This document shows positions 1-8,922 of a stretch of 64,000 nucleotides of DNA, one piece after another. Positions within the stretch are counted from its first letter, which is position 1; every line of letters starts with the position of its first letter. The notes under the pieces were generated by a model. That model was not told the origin of the DNA. It ran no database searches and was given only the letters and a program-made list of their open reading frames with translations. The translations under genes were made by a program, and so were the position numbers. Location of the stretch: NCBI GenBank assembly GCA_045128735.1, contig JBGVRT010000120.1:124001-188000 (forward strand). Direction: 5' to 3'. This DNA comes from RGIG8775 sp045128735. Its GTDB lineage: Bacteria > Bacillota > Clostridia > Oscillospirales > CAG-272.

Positions 1-266
1 GCGCCTTTCTCGAGGCTTTTGTTTGCCGAGCTTCCTGTGTAGAATATCAATTCATCGTAGGAAGAACCGCGAGAAAACTCGGTTGGTCGGTTTTCTCTTG
101 GCATTATATCCGTGCGGATTTCTGAAATCTCGGAGTCGTATTCGTCGCTGACGGGGGGCGGTGTAAATGTAACTGACGTGTCCTCGGTTTCATCACTCTG
201 TTGTGAACATCCCGTGACAAGCAGAGCCGCCGATATTACAGCCGCAATGAAAAATTTAACCTTCAT
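1..266 (-). CDS. Lipoprotein, C-terminal part outside the window
   Basis: This is the N-terminal 88 residues of a secreted lipoprotein that runs off the left edge. A signal peptide (MKVKFFIAAVISAALL) ends in the lipobox LVTGC, so Cys20 should be lipidated and the protein anchored to the outer face of the membrane. The visible mature part is low-complexity, rich in Ser, Thr, Glu and Pro, as in a linker, and no domain is reached. The start has an AAGGAG site at about 274-279 that overlaps the addA stop codon, so it is probably translated as the last visible gene of the queG-addB-addA operon. Function unknown. Confidence 0.8.
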   Translation of the reverse strand, partial: MKVKFFIAAVISAALLVTGCSQQSDETEDTSVTFTPPPVSDEYDSEISEIRTDIMPRENRPTEFSRGSSYDELIFYTGSSANKSLEKG

Positions 267-277
267 AGATATTCTCC

Positions 278-3200
278 TTATTTACGTGAAATATCGATTT
301 CTACGTCATCTCCAAGAGGCAGAGAATAGATTAAAACGTCATCGGGTGCTTTCTCAAGCATTTCCTCTATTGCCTTGGCGTAGTAAGAGAGCTGTTCGGA
401 GTGCGCTTCGCTTAGCTTTTTTGCGGCAAGCTCGGGGGACGACAGCTGACTTTTTGTTAACGTGTCTGTTTTGTAGTCGCAAAGAACTATTTTGCCGTCA
501 GCATCCTCAAAGAAAATATCAATTACACCCTGAACCGCAATTTTTTCGTTTTCAAGAAGCTTTGATTTTTCCTCACTTTGCGTGAAGTCAGATGCAGGCA
601 GGAAGATGTTGAAGCGTTGCTCGCGCCACAGCCTTTTTGCTTTCTGTATTCTTGCGAAAAGCTTACTTTCAAAAAAGGCTTTGAGTTGGTCTCTGTTAAT
701 AATTTCGGCATAGTGCGTGGGAATAAAGTGCATTTCCTTAAGGCGTGCAATCTCCTCGTCAATGCCGTTTTCCAATACGTTTTCAAAATCGCAGAACTGA
801 AGAAAGGCGTGGGTTGCCGTTCCTTTTTCGTCGGCGGAAATTTCTCTGATTCCGCCAAACGATTCGTCTGAAACAAAGCTTTTTCCGAACTGCTTTTCAA
901 AATCGTTGCTCAGCGATTCGGGGGAAGCCGCATTTTCATCTGCAAGGTCGAGAACCTTGGGGGAAAGCGCAGAAACCGAAAGCTTTGCGGGGAGGTCGGA
1001 GATGTGATCGTATTCGTACTTGAAGTTAAAGCGGTCTTGCAAAAGCTTTACAAGCTCGGGGTCGGCAGACTCAAGAGGTTCGTTGCTTGCGACAGCAGAC
1101 GTCTCGGTCTGTTGTATTTCCTCTGTTGGAGCAGATAAAACCGAAGTGGGGATTTTGTGAACCTCAAAGCTTTCGGGATGCTTTGAGAACCCGAGCGACA
1201 TCATTATCCATTCTATATAGGATTTTGCATTCAGAACTGCGTAATTTTGGTCGTATTTAAGCAGATTTATAGATTTGTCGAGCTTTTTTGCAGGCTCGGG
1301 AATATTTGCGACAACGTAGAGTCTTTCAATTGCGCGTGTCATAGCGACGTAGAGCAGGCGCATTTCCTCCTCGCGCTGAAGCACCGATATGGTGTCGCTT
1401 ATAGACGCCATAAACGGTGACTGATATTTTGCAAATCCCGTTTCGTCGTGATACAAAAATCCTATTCCCAACGATGGTTCAAGCAGGAAGGGAGCTTTTT
1501 TGAATTCCTCGTTAAACTGCTTTTCGCATTGGTAAATGAAGCAAACGGGGTATTCAAGACCCTTCGAGTGATGAATAGACATAAATTTTACGCTGTTATC
1601 ATCGCTTGTTCGGTCTGCACCGCCAATAGTTGCTTTGCTTTCTATAAGCTCGTTTACGTACTTAATAAAGCTGTAAAGCCCCTTGAAGCCGCTTGACTCA
1701 AAGCTTATTGCGCGCTCGTAAAGCGTTTGAAGATTTTTTGCGCTCTTTTTTGAATAAGAGAGCAGGGAAAGCTCGCTGTAAAGCTGTTTGATAAGTCTGT
1801 CGCAGGGCGACGCTTCGGCTGCACTTCGCCAATCGGTGAGAAAGCTGTTAAATTTGGCACACTTTTTGCCGAGTGCATCGTCTGCCGCAATACGCTCGAC
1901 AAGAGCATCGTAGAGCGAAAGCGAATTGTCGGATGCCTCGTGTCTGAGGCGTATTATATCGTCAAGCGAAAAGTTGAAGAAAGGCGAACGGAGAGTTCCG
2001 GCAAGCGAAATATCCTTTTGGGGATTGTCTATGGTGGTAAGTAAAGACATAACAAGCATGATTTCCGGATTCTCGAAAAAGTCGGTCTCCTCGGGGTTTT
2101 CCGCGGGAATACCAAGGGCGGAAAGCTCCTTTTGAAGCAACGGAAAGTCCTTTTTGCCTCTTGCCATAATGGCGATGTCCTTGTAGTCGATTATACGTTC
2201 CTCAAGTACACCGTCATCGTTAAGCTTGGCGGCAAGCTTTTCCTTACCCACAATGCGCTTTATTTCTCTTGCAATATAGCGCGCGGCTTCCTTCGCGTTT
2301 TCCGCCTTTTGGTCGTCGTCAAGCGTCGTATCGTCGGGGATTATTCCCGTAATCGCAATTTTCGCCGGGGTGGGAATATGCTCGGGATCGTCGCACGGCT
2401 TTGCAAACCTTAAATCGTCCTTGCCGCTGTATTCAATGCTTTGAGCGCGGGTGGAGAAAAGAAATGAAGAAACGGTGTTTGAGAAATTTACAACGGTTTC
2501 GTCGCATCTGAAGTTTTCCGACATAAACAGAGAGCCGCTTTCGCCGTCGGTGCTCTCAATGGGGGGCAGGCTTCGCTTGTAGTCAGCGAAAATAGAGGGA
2601 TTAGCTCCTCTGAAGCCGTAAATGCTCTGCTTGATATCGCCAACCATAAAGCGGTTGTTCGGACGCGCGATAGCCGTAAAAATTGCGTCTTGAACGTCGT
2701 CAACATCCTGATATTCGTCGATATAAATGTAATCGAATTTTTCGCGGTATTCGTCGGCAAGACTGTTTGGATTGCCGTTTTCGTCATAAAGCAGGTCGAG
2801 CACAAAACGTCGAATATCATTGAATGAGAACGCACCGCGCGCCTTCTTTTCCTCATAAACCCTTTTGTCAAATTCCGACAGAAGCTCGTGCAGCTTTTTG
2901 CAGATGACGGCATTTTCCCTGAACGATTTTGAAATCTCCTCGGGAGTGTAAGCAAGATATCTATCTTTGATTTTTCCGACACTTATTTTTAATTTATCCC
3001 TCTTTCCTTTCAGGTCAATGGCGAGAGGGTTTTTTGATTTGTTCTGCCCAAGCTTTGCATATGAGATGTTTCCGATTGAGTTAACCGTGTGCTCGTAATT
3101 TTTGGTTTTTATGTATCCGAGTATGCTTTTCCAAAGCGAGACGTCAGACTCAAATGCGGCGGTGCAAAGCATGCTTGCCTCCTCGTCTCTCTTTGCCTCC

Positions 3201-3895
3201 TCTGCAAGCTCGGTGGAGAGTGCAACGGCGTAATTGAAAAATGCCTCAAGCTGACTCAATGCCGACTGTCCGTATTTGGTTTTGAAAAAGTCGGTGTCTG
3301 CGGCTTCAAGAAGGTCATTTTCGTAGTCCTTTAGTGTTTCAACTCCGTTGCGCAAAGAGAGGAGAGCCGTGTATATCTGAAGGAAAATTTCGCCTATTTT
3401 GCCGCTTCCGCGCGCACTTGAAAAATGCTCGGTAAAGCGGTCAAAGCCTTCGGTAAAAAAGAGGTCCTCAATAGTTTCCTCCATTATCGCTGAGTTCAAT
3501 GGTGCAATCTCAGCGCTGTCCGCTATGCGCGGAACCTGAGCGAGCGAGAGCTTTTGGAAATTGTTTTTTACTACCTCGTAATAGAAGGAGTCAATAGTTG
3601 AGATATGTGCGCTTCCCAAAGCAATAAGCTGTTTGGTGAGATGCTCGTCGTCGGGCTTTTCAACAAGCGCCTTGGAAAGAGCCTTGGATATTTTTGCCTT
3701 GAGATCGGCAGCCGAAGCACGCGTGAAGGTAACTATAAGCATACGGGAAATGTCGGCAGGATTTTTGCTGTCGGTAAGCGATTCGATGATTCTTTGGGTC
3801 AACGTGGCGGTTTTACCCGAGCCTGCCGCTGCGCTTACAAGCAGAGTCTTGTCGCGTGTGTTAATGGCGAGTTGCTGTTTATCTGTCCAAGCCAT
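278..3895 (-). CDS. addA: ATP-dependent helicase/nuclease subunit AddA
   Basis: AddA is the 3'-5' helicase and nuclease subunit of AddAB, which resects double-strand breaks for RecA-dependent repair. The 1205 residues match the family length. An N-terminal UvrD/Rep motor has the Walker A motif AAAGSGKT near residue 25 and the DEYQD motif near 393. The C-terminal RecB-type nuclease shows GVIDIFF and then DYKTD near residue 1140. The start follows an AAGGAG site. It lies 14 bp after addB, as expected for a co-expressed heterodimer. No disruption is seen. Confidence 0.97.
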   Translation of the reverse strand: MAWTDKQQLAINTRDKTLLVSAAAGSGKTATLTQRIIESLTDSKNPADISRMLIVTFTRASAADLKAKISKALSKALVEKPDDEHLTKQLIALGSAHISTIDSFYYEVVKNNFQKLSLAQVPRIADSAEIAPLNSAIMEETIEDLFFTEGFDRFTEHFSSARGSGKIGEIFLQIYTALLSLRNGVETLKDYENDLLEAADTDFFKTKYGQSALSQLEAFFNYAVALSTELAEEAKRDEEASMLCTAAFESDVSLWKSILGYIKTKNYEHTVNSIGNISYAKLGQNKSKNPLAIDLKGKRDKLKISVGKIKDRYLAYTPEEISKSFRENAVICKKLHELLSEFDKRVYEEKKARGAFSFNDIRRFVLDLLYDENGNPNSLADEYREKFDYIYIDEYQDVDDVQDAIFTAIARPNNRFMVGDIKQSIYGFRGANPSIFADYKRSLPPIESTDGESGSLFMSENFRCDETVVNFSNTVSSFLFSTRAQSIEYSGKDDLRFAKPCDDPEHIPTPAKIAITGIIPDDTTLDDDQKAENAKEAARYIAREIKRIVGKEKLAAKLNDDGVLEERIIDYKDIAIMARGKKDFPLLQKELSALGIPAENPEETDFFENPEIMLVMSLLTTIDNPQKDISLAGTLRSPFFNFSLDDIIRLRHEASDNSLSLYDALVERIAADDALGKKCAKFNSFLTDWRSAAEASPCDRLIKQLYSELSLLSYSKKSAKNLQTLYERAISFESSGFKGLYSFIKYVNELIESKATIGGADRTSDDNSVKFMSIHHSKGLEYPVCFIYQCEKQFNEEFKKAPFLLEPSLGIGFLYHDETGFAKYQSPFMASISDTISVLQREEEMRLLYVAMTRAIERLYVVANIPEPAKKLDKSINLLKYDQNYAVLNAKSYIEWIMMSLGFSKHPESFEVHKIPTSVLSAPTEEIQQTETSAVASNEPLESADPELVKLLQDRFNFKYEYDHISDLPAKLSVSALSPKVLDLADENAASPESLSNDFEKQFGKSFVSDESFGGIREISADEKGTATHAFLQFCDFENVLENGIDEEIARLKEMHFIPTHYAEIINRDQLKAFFESKLFARIQKAKRLWREQRFNIFLPASDFTQSEEKSKLLENEKIAVQGVIDIFFEDADGKIVLCDYKTDTLTKSQLSSPELAAKKLSEAHSEQLSYYAKAIEEMLEKAPDDVLIYSLPLGDDVEIDISRK

Positions 3896-3909
3896 AAATT
3901 TCTCCTTTT

Positions 3910-6900
3910 TCAGTTGTCATCTTCATTTTCTTCTTCGTCGGTGCCTTCGCTTGTCAAGTCAACTCGGCAAAATGGCTTCATTTTGCAGTATTGACATACG
4001 TAATCCCTGCCTATTTTCATAGGTGCAATATCGGCGTTTCCGCTCTTGAGCTCGGTGGCTATTTCTTCAATGGTGGAATATATCTGCTTTTCAAGCTCGT
4101 CGAATCCTTCCTTGCTCATTGACGAGTTTTTGGTTATAACACCGTCCTTGTTAGTTGTTACTCCGGGCAAATATCTGTTTTTGAGGTTGTGGCTCATTTC
4201 TTTGATGATTTCATCATCGTCGGTTACCAACCCCGAACGCGGCAGCTTTTTCTTTGCCATAGCTATTATTTCTTCTTCTGTTGCGTTATATTTAACATCA
4301 AAGGCGCTGAATGCGGAGGATACGTAGATAACGCCCGCGGGCTTTATTGTGTCGCCCTCTTCGCATCCGATGCTTCTTTTGAATTTATCGTCCTTGGCGT
4401 TGCATATGGCGAAAAGGTAGAGCAAAAGCTGAATGTTAAGTCCTTTCTCAACGTCCGCAAGGTCAAAGGTCTTGCTTCCCGTTTTGTAGTCAATGACCTT
4501 GACGTACACGGTGTTGTCTTTCTTGAATACATCGAGTCTGTCAACAGCACCGTCGATTATTATTTTGGTGTCGTCTTTAAGCTTCAACTCAAATTGGGGC
4601 AGGGCGTCCGAGGGGGCGTTGCCGAATTTCATTTCGAGATATTTGGGAATAAAGCTGCTGTCAAGCAGTTCGTCGTAAAGCGAGGAAGCAACTACAACCG
4701 CAAGCCCCGTAAGCCTTCCAAAAAGGTGAAGCTGACGCTTTGACGGCTCAACCTTGTCCTTGAAAATACTGTCAATATATTCTTTCGCCTTGTCTCTTAT
4801 GAAGCGCTCAAGCTCGTCCTTGGGAATATCGCGCTTAAGTCCGTTTTCGTCCACGGTGTATCCGATAAAAAGCTCGAGCAGATGGTGCACAAAGGTACCA
4901 GTGTCAGCGGCGTTGAAGCTTATCGGTGTTGTGTCTCTGAGGTTAAGGACAAACTTGCAGAAATAATTGAAATGACACTTGACGTATTGGTCTATCTTGC
5001 TCTGAGAAAGCCGTATTTTCTGACCGAAAAGACTGTTTGACAGGTCATTGCTGATTTTGCACTCTGTAGTGCTTATGGGGGCTTTGGTCTTTTTGAGAAT
5101 ATCGGCACAGTCCTCTTTTTTGCCAAGTACCGAGGCAAGAGCCGCGCGGTTTTTGTCATCGGTCAGCGAGTGATAAGACTCAAGAGAAAGCTTTTCTGAC
5201 ATAAGCTTGTCAAGCTCGTTTATCTTTTCGTAGCAGAGGGGCTTTTTTATGCCTAAAAGGGAGCAAGCCCGCGTTATCGCCAAAGAAGGACGGAAAACAG
5301 TGGAGCCCACCTTTGTATGGTAATTCATAATAAGCTTGTCCGACGGGAGAGTAACCGCGCGGTAGGTGTGCAAAAGCTCATCGGAGCTCTTTTCCGAAAT
5401 CTTGCTTGAAAGCTCTATGCCGTAACTTGAAAGCTTTTCTTTTTCAATATCCGAGAAAAATCCGCCGTCGCTGACGTGTGCGGGGAATTTTCCGTCGCAC
5501 ATACCTATAAGAATGGCGCATTTTATGCCGCTTGCGCGTAGCATAGATGCCGAGCCGAGAACAACCTCGTCGGCGGCTGTGGGAATAGTGCCAATATCGG
5601 TGTTTCCAAGCACAAGCTTGAGCGAGGAGCAAAATTCCTCTACGGTCATTTTTTCGTCGCCAAGAGTTGCAGAAATGTCGTTGAGCACGCTTATGAACGC
5701 CGAGTGAGTGCCCGCATATTCAAGCGCAATTCGCTTGTTTCCTGAAAGATGAGCCTTTTTTGCGCGCTCGCAAAGCTTTTCTGTAAGCCCCAATTCCTTG
5801 AAAAAATTATAGGTGGCGGCGCAAAGCTCGCGTACGTTTTCGGCGGCATCAAGACGCGTGAAAAACGCGGGAAGGGTTGAGGTGAGAATGTTCTTCACCT
5901 CATTTGCCACCTCTCTTATTTTTATTCCGCGGTTGGATATTTTGTTGCTGTAGCCGTCGGGGTTCATCGTCCAGCTTTCGTCAAAGAAACGTAGACCTTT
6001 TATTTTCCAGGTCGAAACGTAAATTTCAAAAAGGTCTATCTTCTCTGACGGAATGCCCGTGAGGCCTGTTTTGAGATAGGCTATAACGTCATCGGCACGC
6101 CAATTTCTCTGCTTTATGGCGAAAGCAGACATCATAAGCGAGATAAGCGGATTTGTTACAAGGTCTGTCTTTTCCGACATATAGAAGGGAATGCCCGCCT
6201 TCTCAAACACAGAGTCGATTGTTCCTTTGTATGTGTCCATATCTCCTGCAACAACCGCTATTTCGTTGCGGCGGTAACCCGCGTGCAAAAGTGAGAGAAC
6301 TGCGTTTGCCGCCGCTTCTGATTCGCTGTACATATCAGCACATTCAATTATCTCCACACTTGTGTCGTTTTCTGTTGGCGGAAGCTTCGAGAAATTTGCC
6401 GAAAAATCCCAAAAATGCGCCCAAAGTCGCTTGAGAGCGGGTGTGGTCGCTCTGTAGGGATTTGAAAGCTTGACTTTGCGCAGAGTCTTGCCGCGCGCAA
6501 GATTCAAAAGTTTTTTTGAGGTGTCGTTTACGCTTGTAAGATGAATATCGTTTGTCAGCTCGTCGGGTGAGGGAATAGTGACGGTGCAGTTTTCCGCCTG
6601 AGCAAAAATCCGCCCGATTATTTTATACTCCCAAGCGGTGAAGCTTGAGAATGAATCTATGTACACGTTGTATTTTTTGAAGAAGTCGTGATCGCAAAGC
6701 TTGTCGTAAAGTTTTGCAAGGTCGTCACTGCCGTCGCTGTACGACTTTTCCACCGTGTCTGAAAAATGAGAATATATAGCGGCAAGGTCGGTGAGCTTTG
6801 TTTTGAACTGACCTTCTTCTTCCATATCCTCGAGTACGTCTTCAAGTTTTTTTACGCTGATTCCGTTTGTTTTGAATTCATTTATTTGTGAGAGCATAAG

Positions 6901-7254
6901 CGAGGGCAGAGAGGAGTCTCCCAAAGCGCGAAGCTGATATTCGCTGAGTATTGGCGCAAGCTCGAGAAGCGTACGCTTCATCAAGAGGTTTTTCATACCT
7001 TTGGTGATGTAGTTGTACGAAAGACCGCCGTATATTCTGAATATCTTGTTTGCGAGACGGGTGAAGTTGAGCACCTCAAAGCTGAGCTGCGCCGATGCGG
7101 GCAGCCCCATAAGCATATTTCGCTCGGTCTCAACCGTTTGTTGCTCGGGAACGATAAGAAGTACTTGCCGTCCCGCCTCAATGTCTTGGCGAATTTGCTT
7201 TGTTATCTCGGTGGTCTTTCCCGTTCCCGGGAGTCCGTAAATAAGATTTATCAT
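3910..7254 (-). CDS. addB: ATP-dependent helicase/nuclease subunit AddB
   Basis: AddB is the Chi-scanning and 5'-strand nuclease subunit of AddAB. The 1114-residue product opens with MINLIYGLPGTGKTT, a Walker A motif. It has the iron-sulfur cysteines of the family split across the nuclease: one Cys near residue 760 (KCHFNYFC) and a C-terminal trio (YVCQYCKMKPFC, about 1085-1095). The nuclease core has GAVDRLD and VIDYKTG. I chose the ATG at 7254 over an in-frame TTG four codons upstream because that TTG lies inside the ribosome binding site (GAGGTG). It is followed closely by addA. Cytoplasmic. Confidence 0.96.
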   Translation of the reverse strand: MINLIYGLPGTGKTTEITKQIRQDIEAGRQVLLIVPEQQTVETERNMLMGLPASAQLSFEVLNFTRLANKIFRIYGGLSYNYITKGMKNLLMKRTLLELAPILSEYQLRALGDSSLPSLMLSQINEFKTNGISVKKLEDVLEDMEEEGQFKTKLTDLAAIYSHFSDTVEKSYSDGSDDLAKLYDKLCDHDFFKKYNVYIDSFSSFTAWEYKIIGRIFAQAENCTVTIPSPDELTNDIHLTSVNDTSKKLLNLARGKTLRKVKLSNPYRATTPALKRLWAHFWDFSANFSKLPPTENDTSVEIIECADMYSESEAAANAVLSLLHAGYRRNEIAVVAGDMDTYKGTIDSVFEKAGIPFYMSEKTDLVTNPLISLMMSAFAIKQRNWRADDVIAYLKTGLTGIPSEKIDLFEIYVSTWKIKGLRFFDESWTMNPDGYSNKISNRGIKIREVANEVKNILTSTLPAFFTRLDAAENVRELCAATYNFFKELGLTEKLCERAKKAHLSGNKRIALEYAGTHSAFISVLNDISATLGDEKMTVEEFCSSLKLVLGNTDIGTIPTAADEVVLGSASMLRASGIKCAILIGMCDGKFPAHVSDGGFFSDIEKEKLSSYGIELSSKISEKSSDELLHTYRAVTLPSDKLIMNYHTKVGSTVFRPSLAITRACSLLGIKKPLCYEKINELDKLMSEKLSLESYHSLTDDKNRAALASVLGKKEDCADILKKTKAPISTTECKISNDLSNSLFGQKIRLSQSKIDQYVKCHFNYFCKFVLNLRDTTPISFNAADTGTFVHHLLELFIGYTVDENGLKRDIPKDELERFIRDKAKEYIDSIFKDKVEPSKRQLHLFGRLTGLAVVVASSLYDELLDSSFIPKYLEMKFGNAPSDALPQFELKLKDDTKIIIDGAVDRLDVFKKDNTVYVKVIDYKTGSKTFDLADVEKGLNIQLLLYLFAICNAKDDKFKRSIGCEEGDTIKPAGVIYVSSAFSAFDVKYNATEEEIIAMAKKKLPRSGLVTDDDEIIKEMSHNLKNRYLPGVTTNKDGVITKNSSMSKEGFDELEKQIYSTIEEIATELKSGNADIAPMKIGRDYVCQYCKMKPFCRVDLTSEGTDEEENEDDN

Positions 7255-7262
7255 AAAGCACC

Positions 7263-7943
7263 TCAATAAATGAAAATAACTCTTTCTCTGTGGCTTTTAA
7301 GAACCTGTTTTCTGATAAAGAAAAAATATTGCCGTCTTATGCTCGTTATTCCGTCGCACTCGCGCCGTAAATTGACGTAAGGACGGCGGTTTTTGGATAT
7401 GCTATTTGGAGAGAGAAAAAAGGGAGAAACGACTGTAACCGCGTAGCCGCGTGATGCAAGCTCGACTGCATTTTTGGCGAAAAAGCTTTCGGCGTCAAAG
7501 TTTGTCTGCCTTGTTGGAAAGAGAAAAATAATCTTTTTGCCTGTAGTCGATTCGAAAAAAATTTTGCTGTCACCGGGATACCTTGCCGCCGATAAAATGA
7601 ATTGAACCGAGAACAGAAGAATTATGGGCGGCAAAACAAGCGACAAAATGCTGACCACTATCAGCAAAACCGCACTCGTCTGTACCGCGAGTAATATCAG
7701 CGCGGCAATTTTTATTGCGTGTGAAATCAATCTGAAGCGTGAGAAAAAATAACTTGCACGCTCAAAAAGCCTGTACGCCGAATGGGCTTTGACCTTTTTC
7801 CAAAGATATGAAAAATAGCCTTTGCTGCCGTCAAGAGCACTTGACTCTTTGGCATCAGCAGAACGCATCTGTGAACGTAAAAAGGCGTTCTCACGCCTGA
7901 GTTTGTCAAGCTCATTTTCTTTTTTATTATTGCTTCTCTCCAT
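7263..7943 (-). CDS. Unknown membrane protein with N-terminal coiled coil
   Basis: I do not recognise this 226-residue protein. Residues 1-30 are charged with leucine heptads (KENELDKLRRENAFL), so they may form a short coiled coil. Two adjacent hydrophobic segments (about 78-100 and 103-122) look like a membrane hairpin. The C-terminal 100 residues are basic and contain the strands IIFLFPTRQ and GYAVTVVSPFFL, which recall the N-terminal Rossmann strand of glycosyltransferases, but no complete domain is evident. It overlaps the queG end by 17 bp and stops 8 bp before addB, so it is translated within the operon. Its own ribosome binding site is weak, which fits translational coupling. Confidence 0.7.
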   Translation of the reverse strand: MERSNNKKENELDKLRRENAFLRSQMRSADAKESSALDGSKGYFSYLWKKVKAHSAYRLFERASYFFSRFRLISHAIKIAALILLAVQTSAVLLIVVSILSLVLPPIILLFSVQFILSAARYPGDSKIFFESTTGKKIIFLFPTRQTNFDAESFFAKNAVELASRGYAVTVVSPFFLSPNSISKNRRPYVNLRRECDGITSIRRQYFFFIRKQVLKSHRERVIFIY

Positions 7944-8763
7944 TACCGCGATCGCCTATCTCCGCATTTCTGAGAATCGTGTCGCGTCCCCGCCAGGAGA
8001 AGGCGCGTTTTGAAAACTCCTCCTCACTCATTTGCGCCACGGTCTCGTATGTAAGATTTGCTATGGCGTTTTCGCTGAAAAATTTTATCGGAGTGTAGAT
8101 ACTGCCGCTCTTTTTTGCCCTCAGAGTGTGCGGACAAACCTCTGTGCACACGTCGCACCCCCAAAGGCTGTATTTCTTAAGCAGCTTTTCTTCGTCGGCG
8201 TTAAGCTCGCCCTTTTTCTGCGTAAGTGCCGACAGGCATTCCTCACATTCACCCGCTTTCCACGGACAAGCGCGTTGGCACAGACCACAGCTTTCGCAGT
8301 ATTGCGGCTCGCGCTCGTCGGATTGCTCAGCGGCAAGCGGAGCGCCCACGATAAGCTCGCCGAGAAATACAAAGGACGAATATTTTTCGGTTATCAACAG
8401 ATTGTTTCTGCCCATTATTCCAAGACCGCCCATAAGTGCCGCGTGACGCTCGTCAATAGGCGAGTGGTCGGCAAACATCGCAAAGCTTATGTGTGGGTAT
8501 TCCGCCTTAAGAATCGGAAGCACGCGACTTGCAAGCTCCTTAACGAAAAAGTGATAGTCTCTGCCCACGGCATACGCCGAAATATTGCGCTTGCCGTCGC
8601 ATACCTCTGTGTAATAGGGAATGGCAAAAACCACCGCAAAGCCCGAGGAGATACCGGCTTTGTCAAGAAGATATTTTTTTGTTATTTTGCATTTTTCAAG
8701 CGGAAGAAAAACGCAAAGATCTATGCCTTCTTCAAGAAGTACAGCTTTAATTTTGTCCTTCAT
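7927..8763 (-). CDS. queG: Epoxyqueuosine reductase QueG, short form
   Basis: QueG reduces epoxyqueuosine to queuosine at the wobble base of tRNAs with a GUN anticodon, using cobalamin and two 4Fe-4S clusters. The family core GRNNLLIT, the two ferredoxin cluster motifs (CESCGLCQRACPW, then CDVCTEVCPHT) and the C-terminal signature FSWRGRDTI are all present. At 278 residues it lacks the C-terminal HEAT-repeat extension of the roughly 380-residue E. coli and Bacillus enzymes, so tRNA binding may differ. It could be a QueG-like paralogue rather than the true enzyme. No other queuosine gene is in the window. It is first in the operon, with a good sigma-A promoter directly upstream. Confidence 0.85.
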   Translation of the reverse strand: MKDKIKAVLLEEGIDLCVFLPLEKCKITKKYLLDKAGISSGFAVVFAIPYYTEVCDGKRNISAYAVGRDYHFFVKELASRVLPILKAEYPHISFAMFADHSPIDERHAALMGGLGIMGRNNLLITEKYSSFVFLGELIVGAPLAAEQSDEREPQYCESCGLCQRACPWKAGECEECLSALTQKKGELNADEEKLLKKYSLWGCDVCTEVCPHTLRAKKSGSIYTPIKFFSENAIANLTYETVAQMSEEEFSKRAFSWRGRDTILRNAEIGDRGNGEKQ

Positions 8764-8802
8764 TTTTTAACTCCGTACCAAATTTGAATCTTTCATAAAT
8801 AT

Positions 8803-8831
8803 ATTATACCATAAAAAGCGCCTAAAAACAA
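8803..8831 (-). promoter_or_regulatory. Sigma-A promoter of the queG-addBA operon
   Basis: On the minus strand TTGTTT (8826-8831) and a perfect TATAAT (8803-8808) are 17 bp apart, 40 bp before the queG start. No other good promoter is visible before addA, so this probably drives the whole five-gene operon. Confidence 0.75.
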
Positions 8832-8856
8832 CTTTTTTCAAATTTTTTATTGGGTC

Positions 8857-8888
8857 TTCATAAAATCGTCACATTGAAAATCTATAAT
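8857..8888 (+). promoter_or_regulatory. htrA promoter with weak -35 and possible regulator site
   Basis: A perfect TATAAT lies at 8883-8888 but the -35 position (ATAAAA) is poor, which suggests an activator. TTCATAAA (8857-8864) followed by TCACATTGAAAA recurs in similar form before the response regulator gene (10331 onward), so both may be targets of that regulator. Confidence 0.55.
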
Positions 8889-8922
8889 AGTGTCATCACA
8901 AATGAAAGGCGGTAGATATTTG

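Noticed and set aside
8890..8922. Upstream GTG start for htrA
   Set aside because: It lies two bases after the -10 box and cannot be within the transcript.
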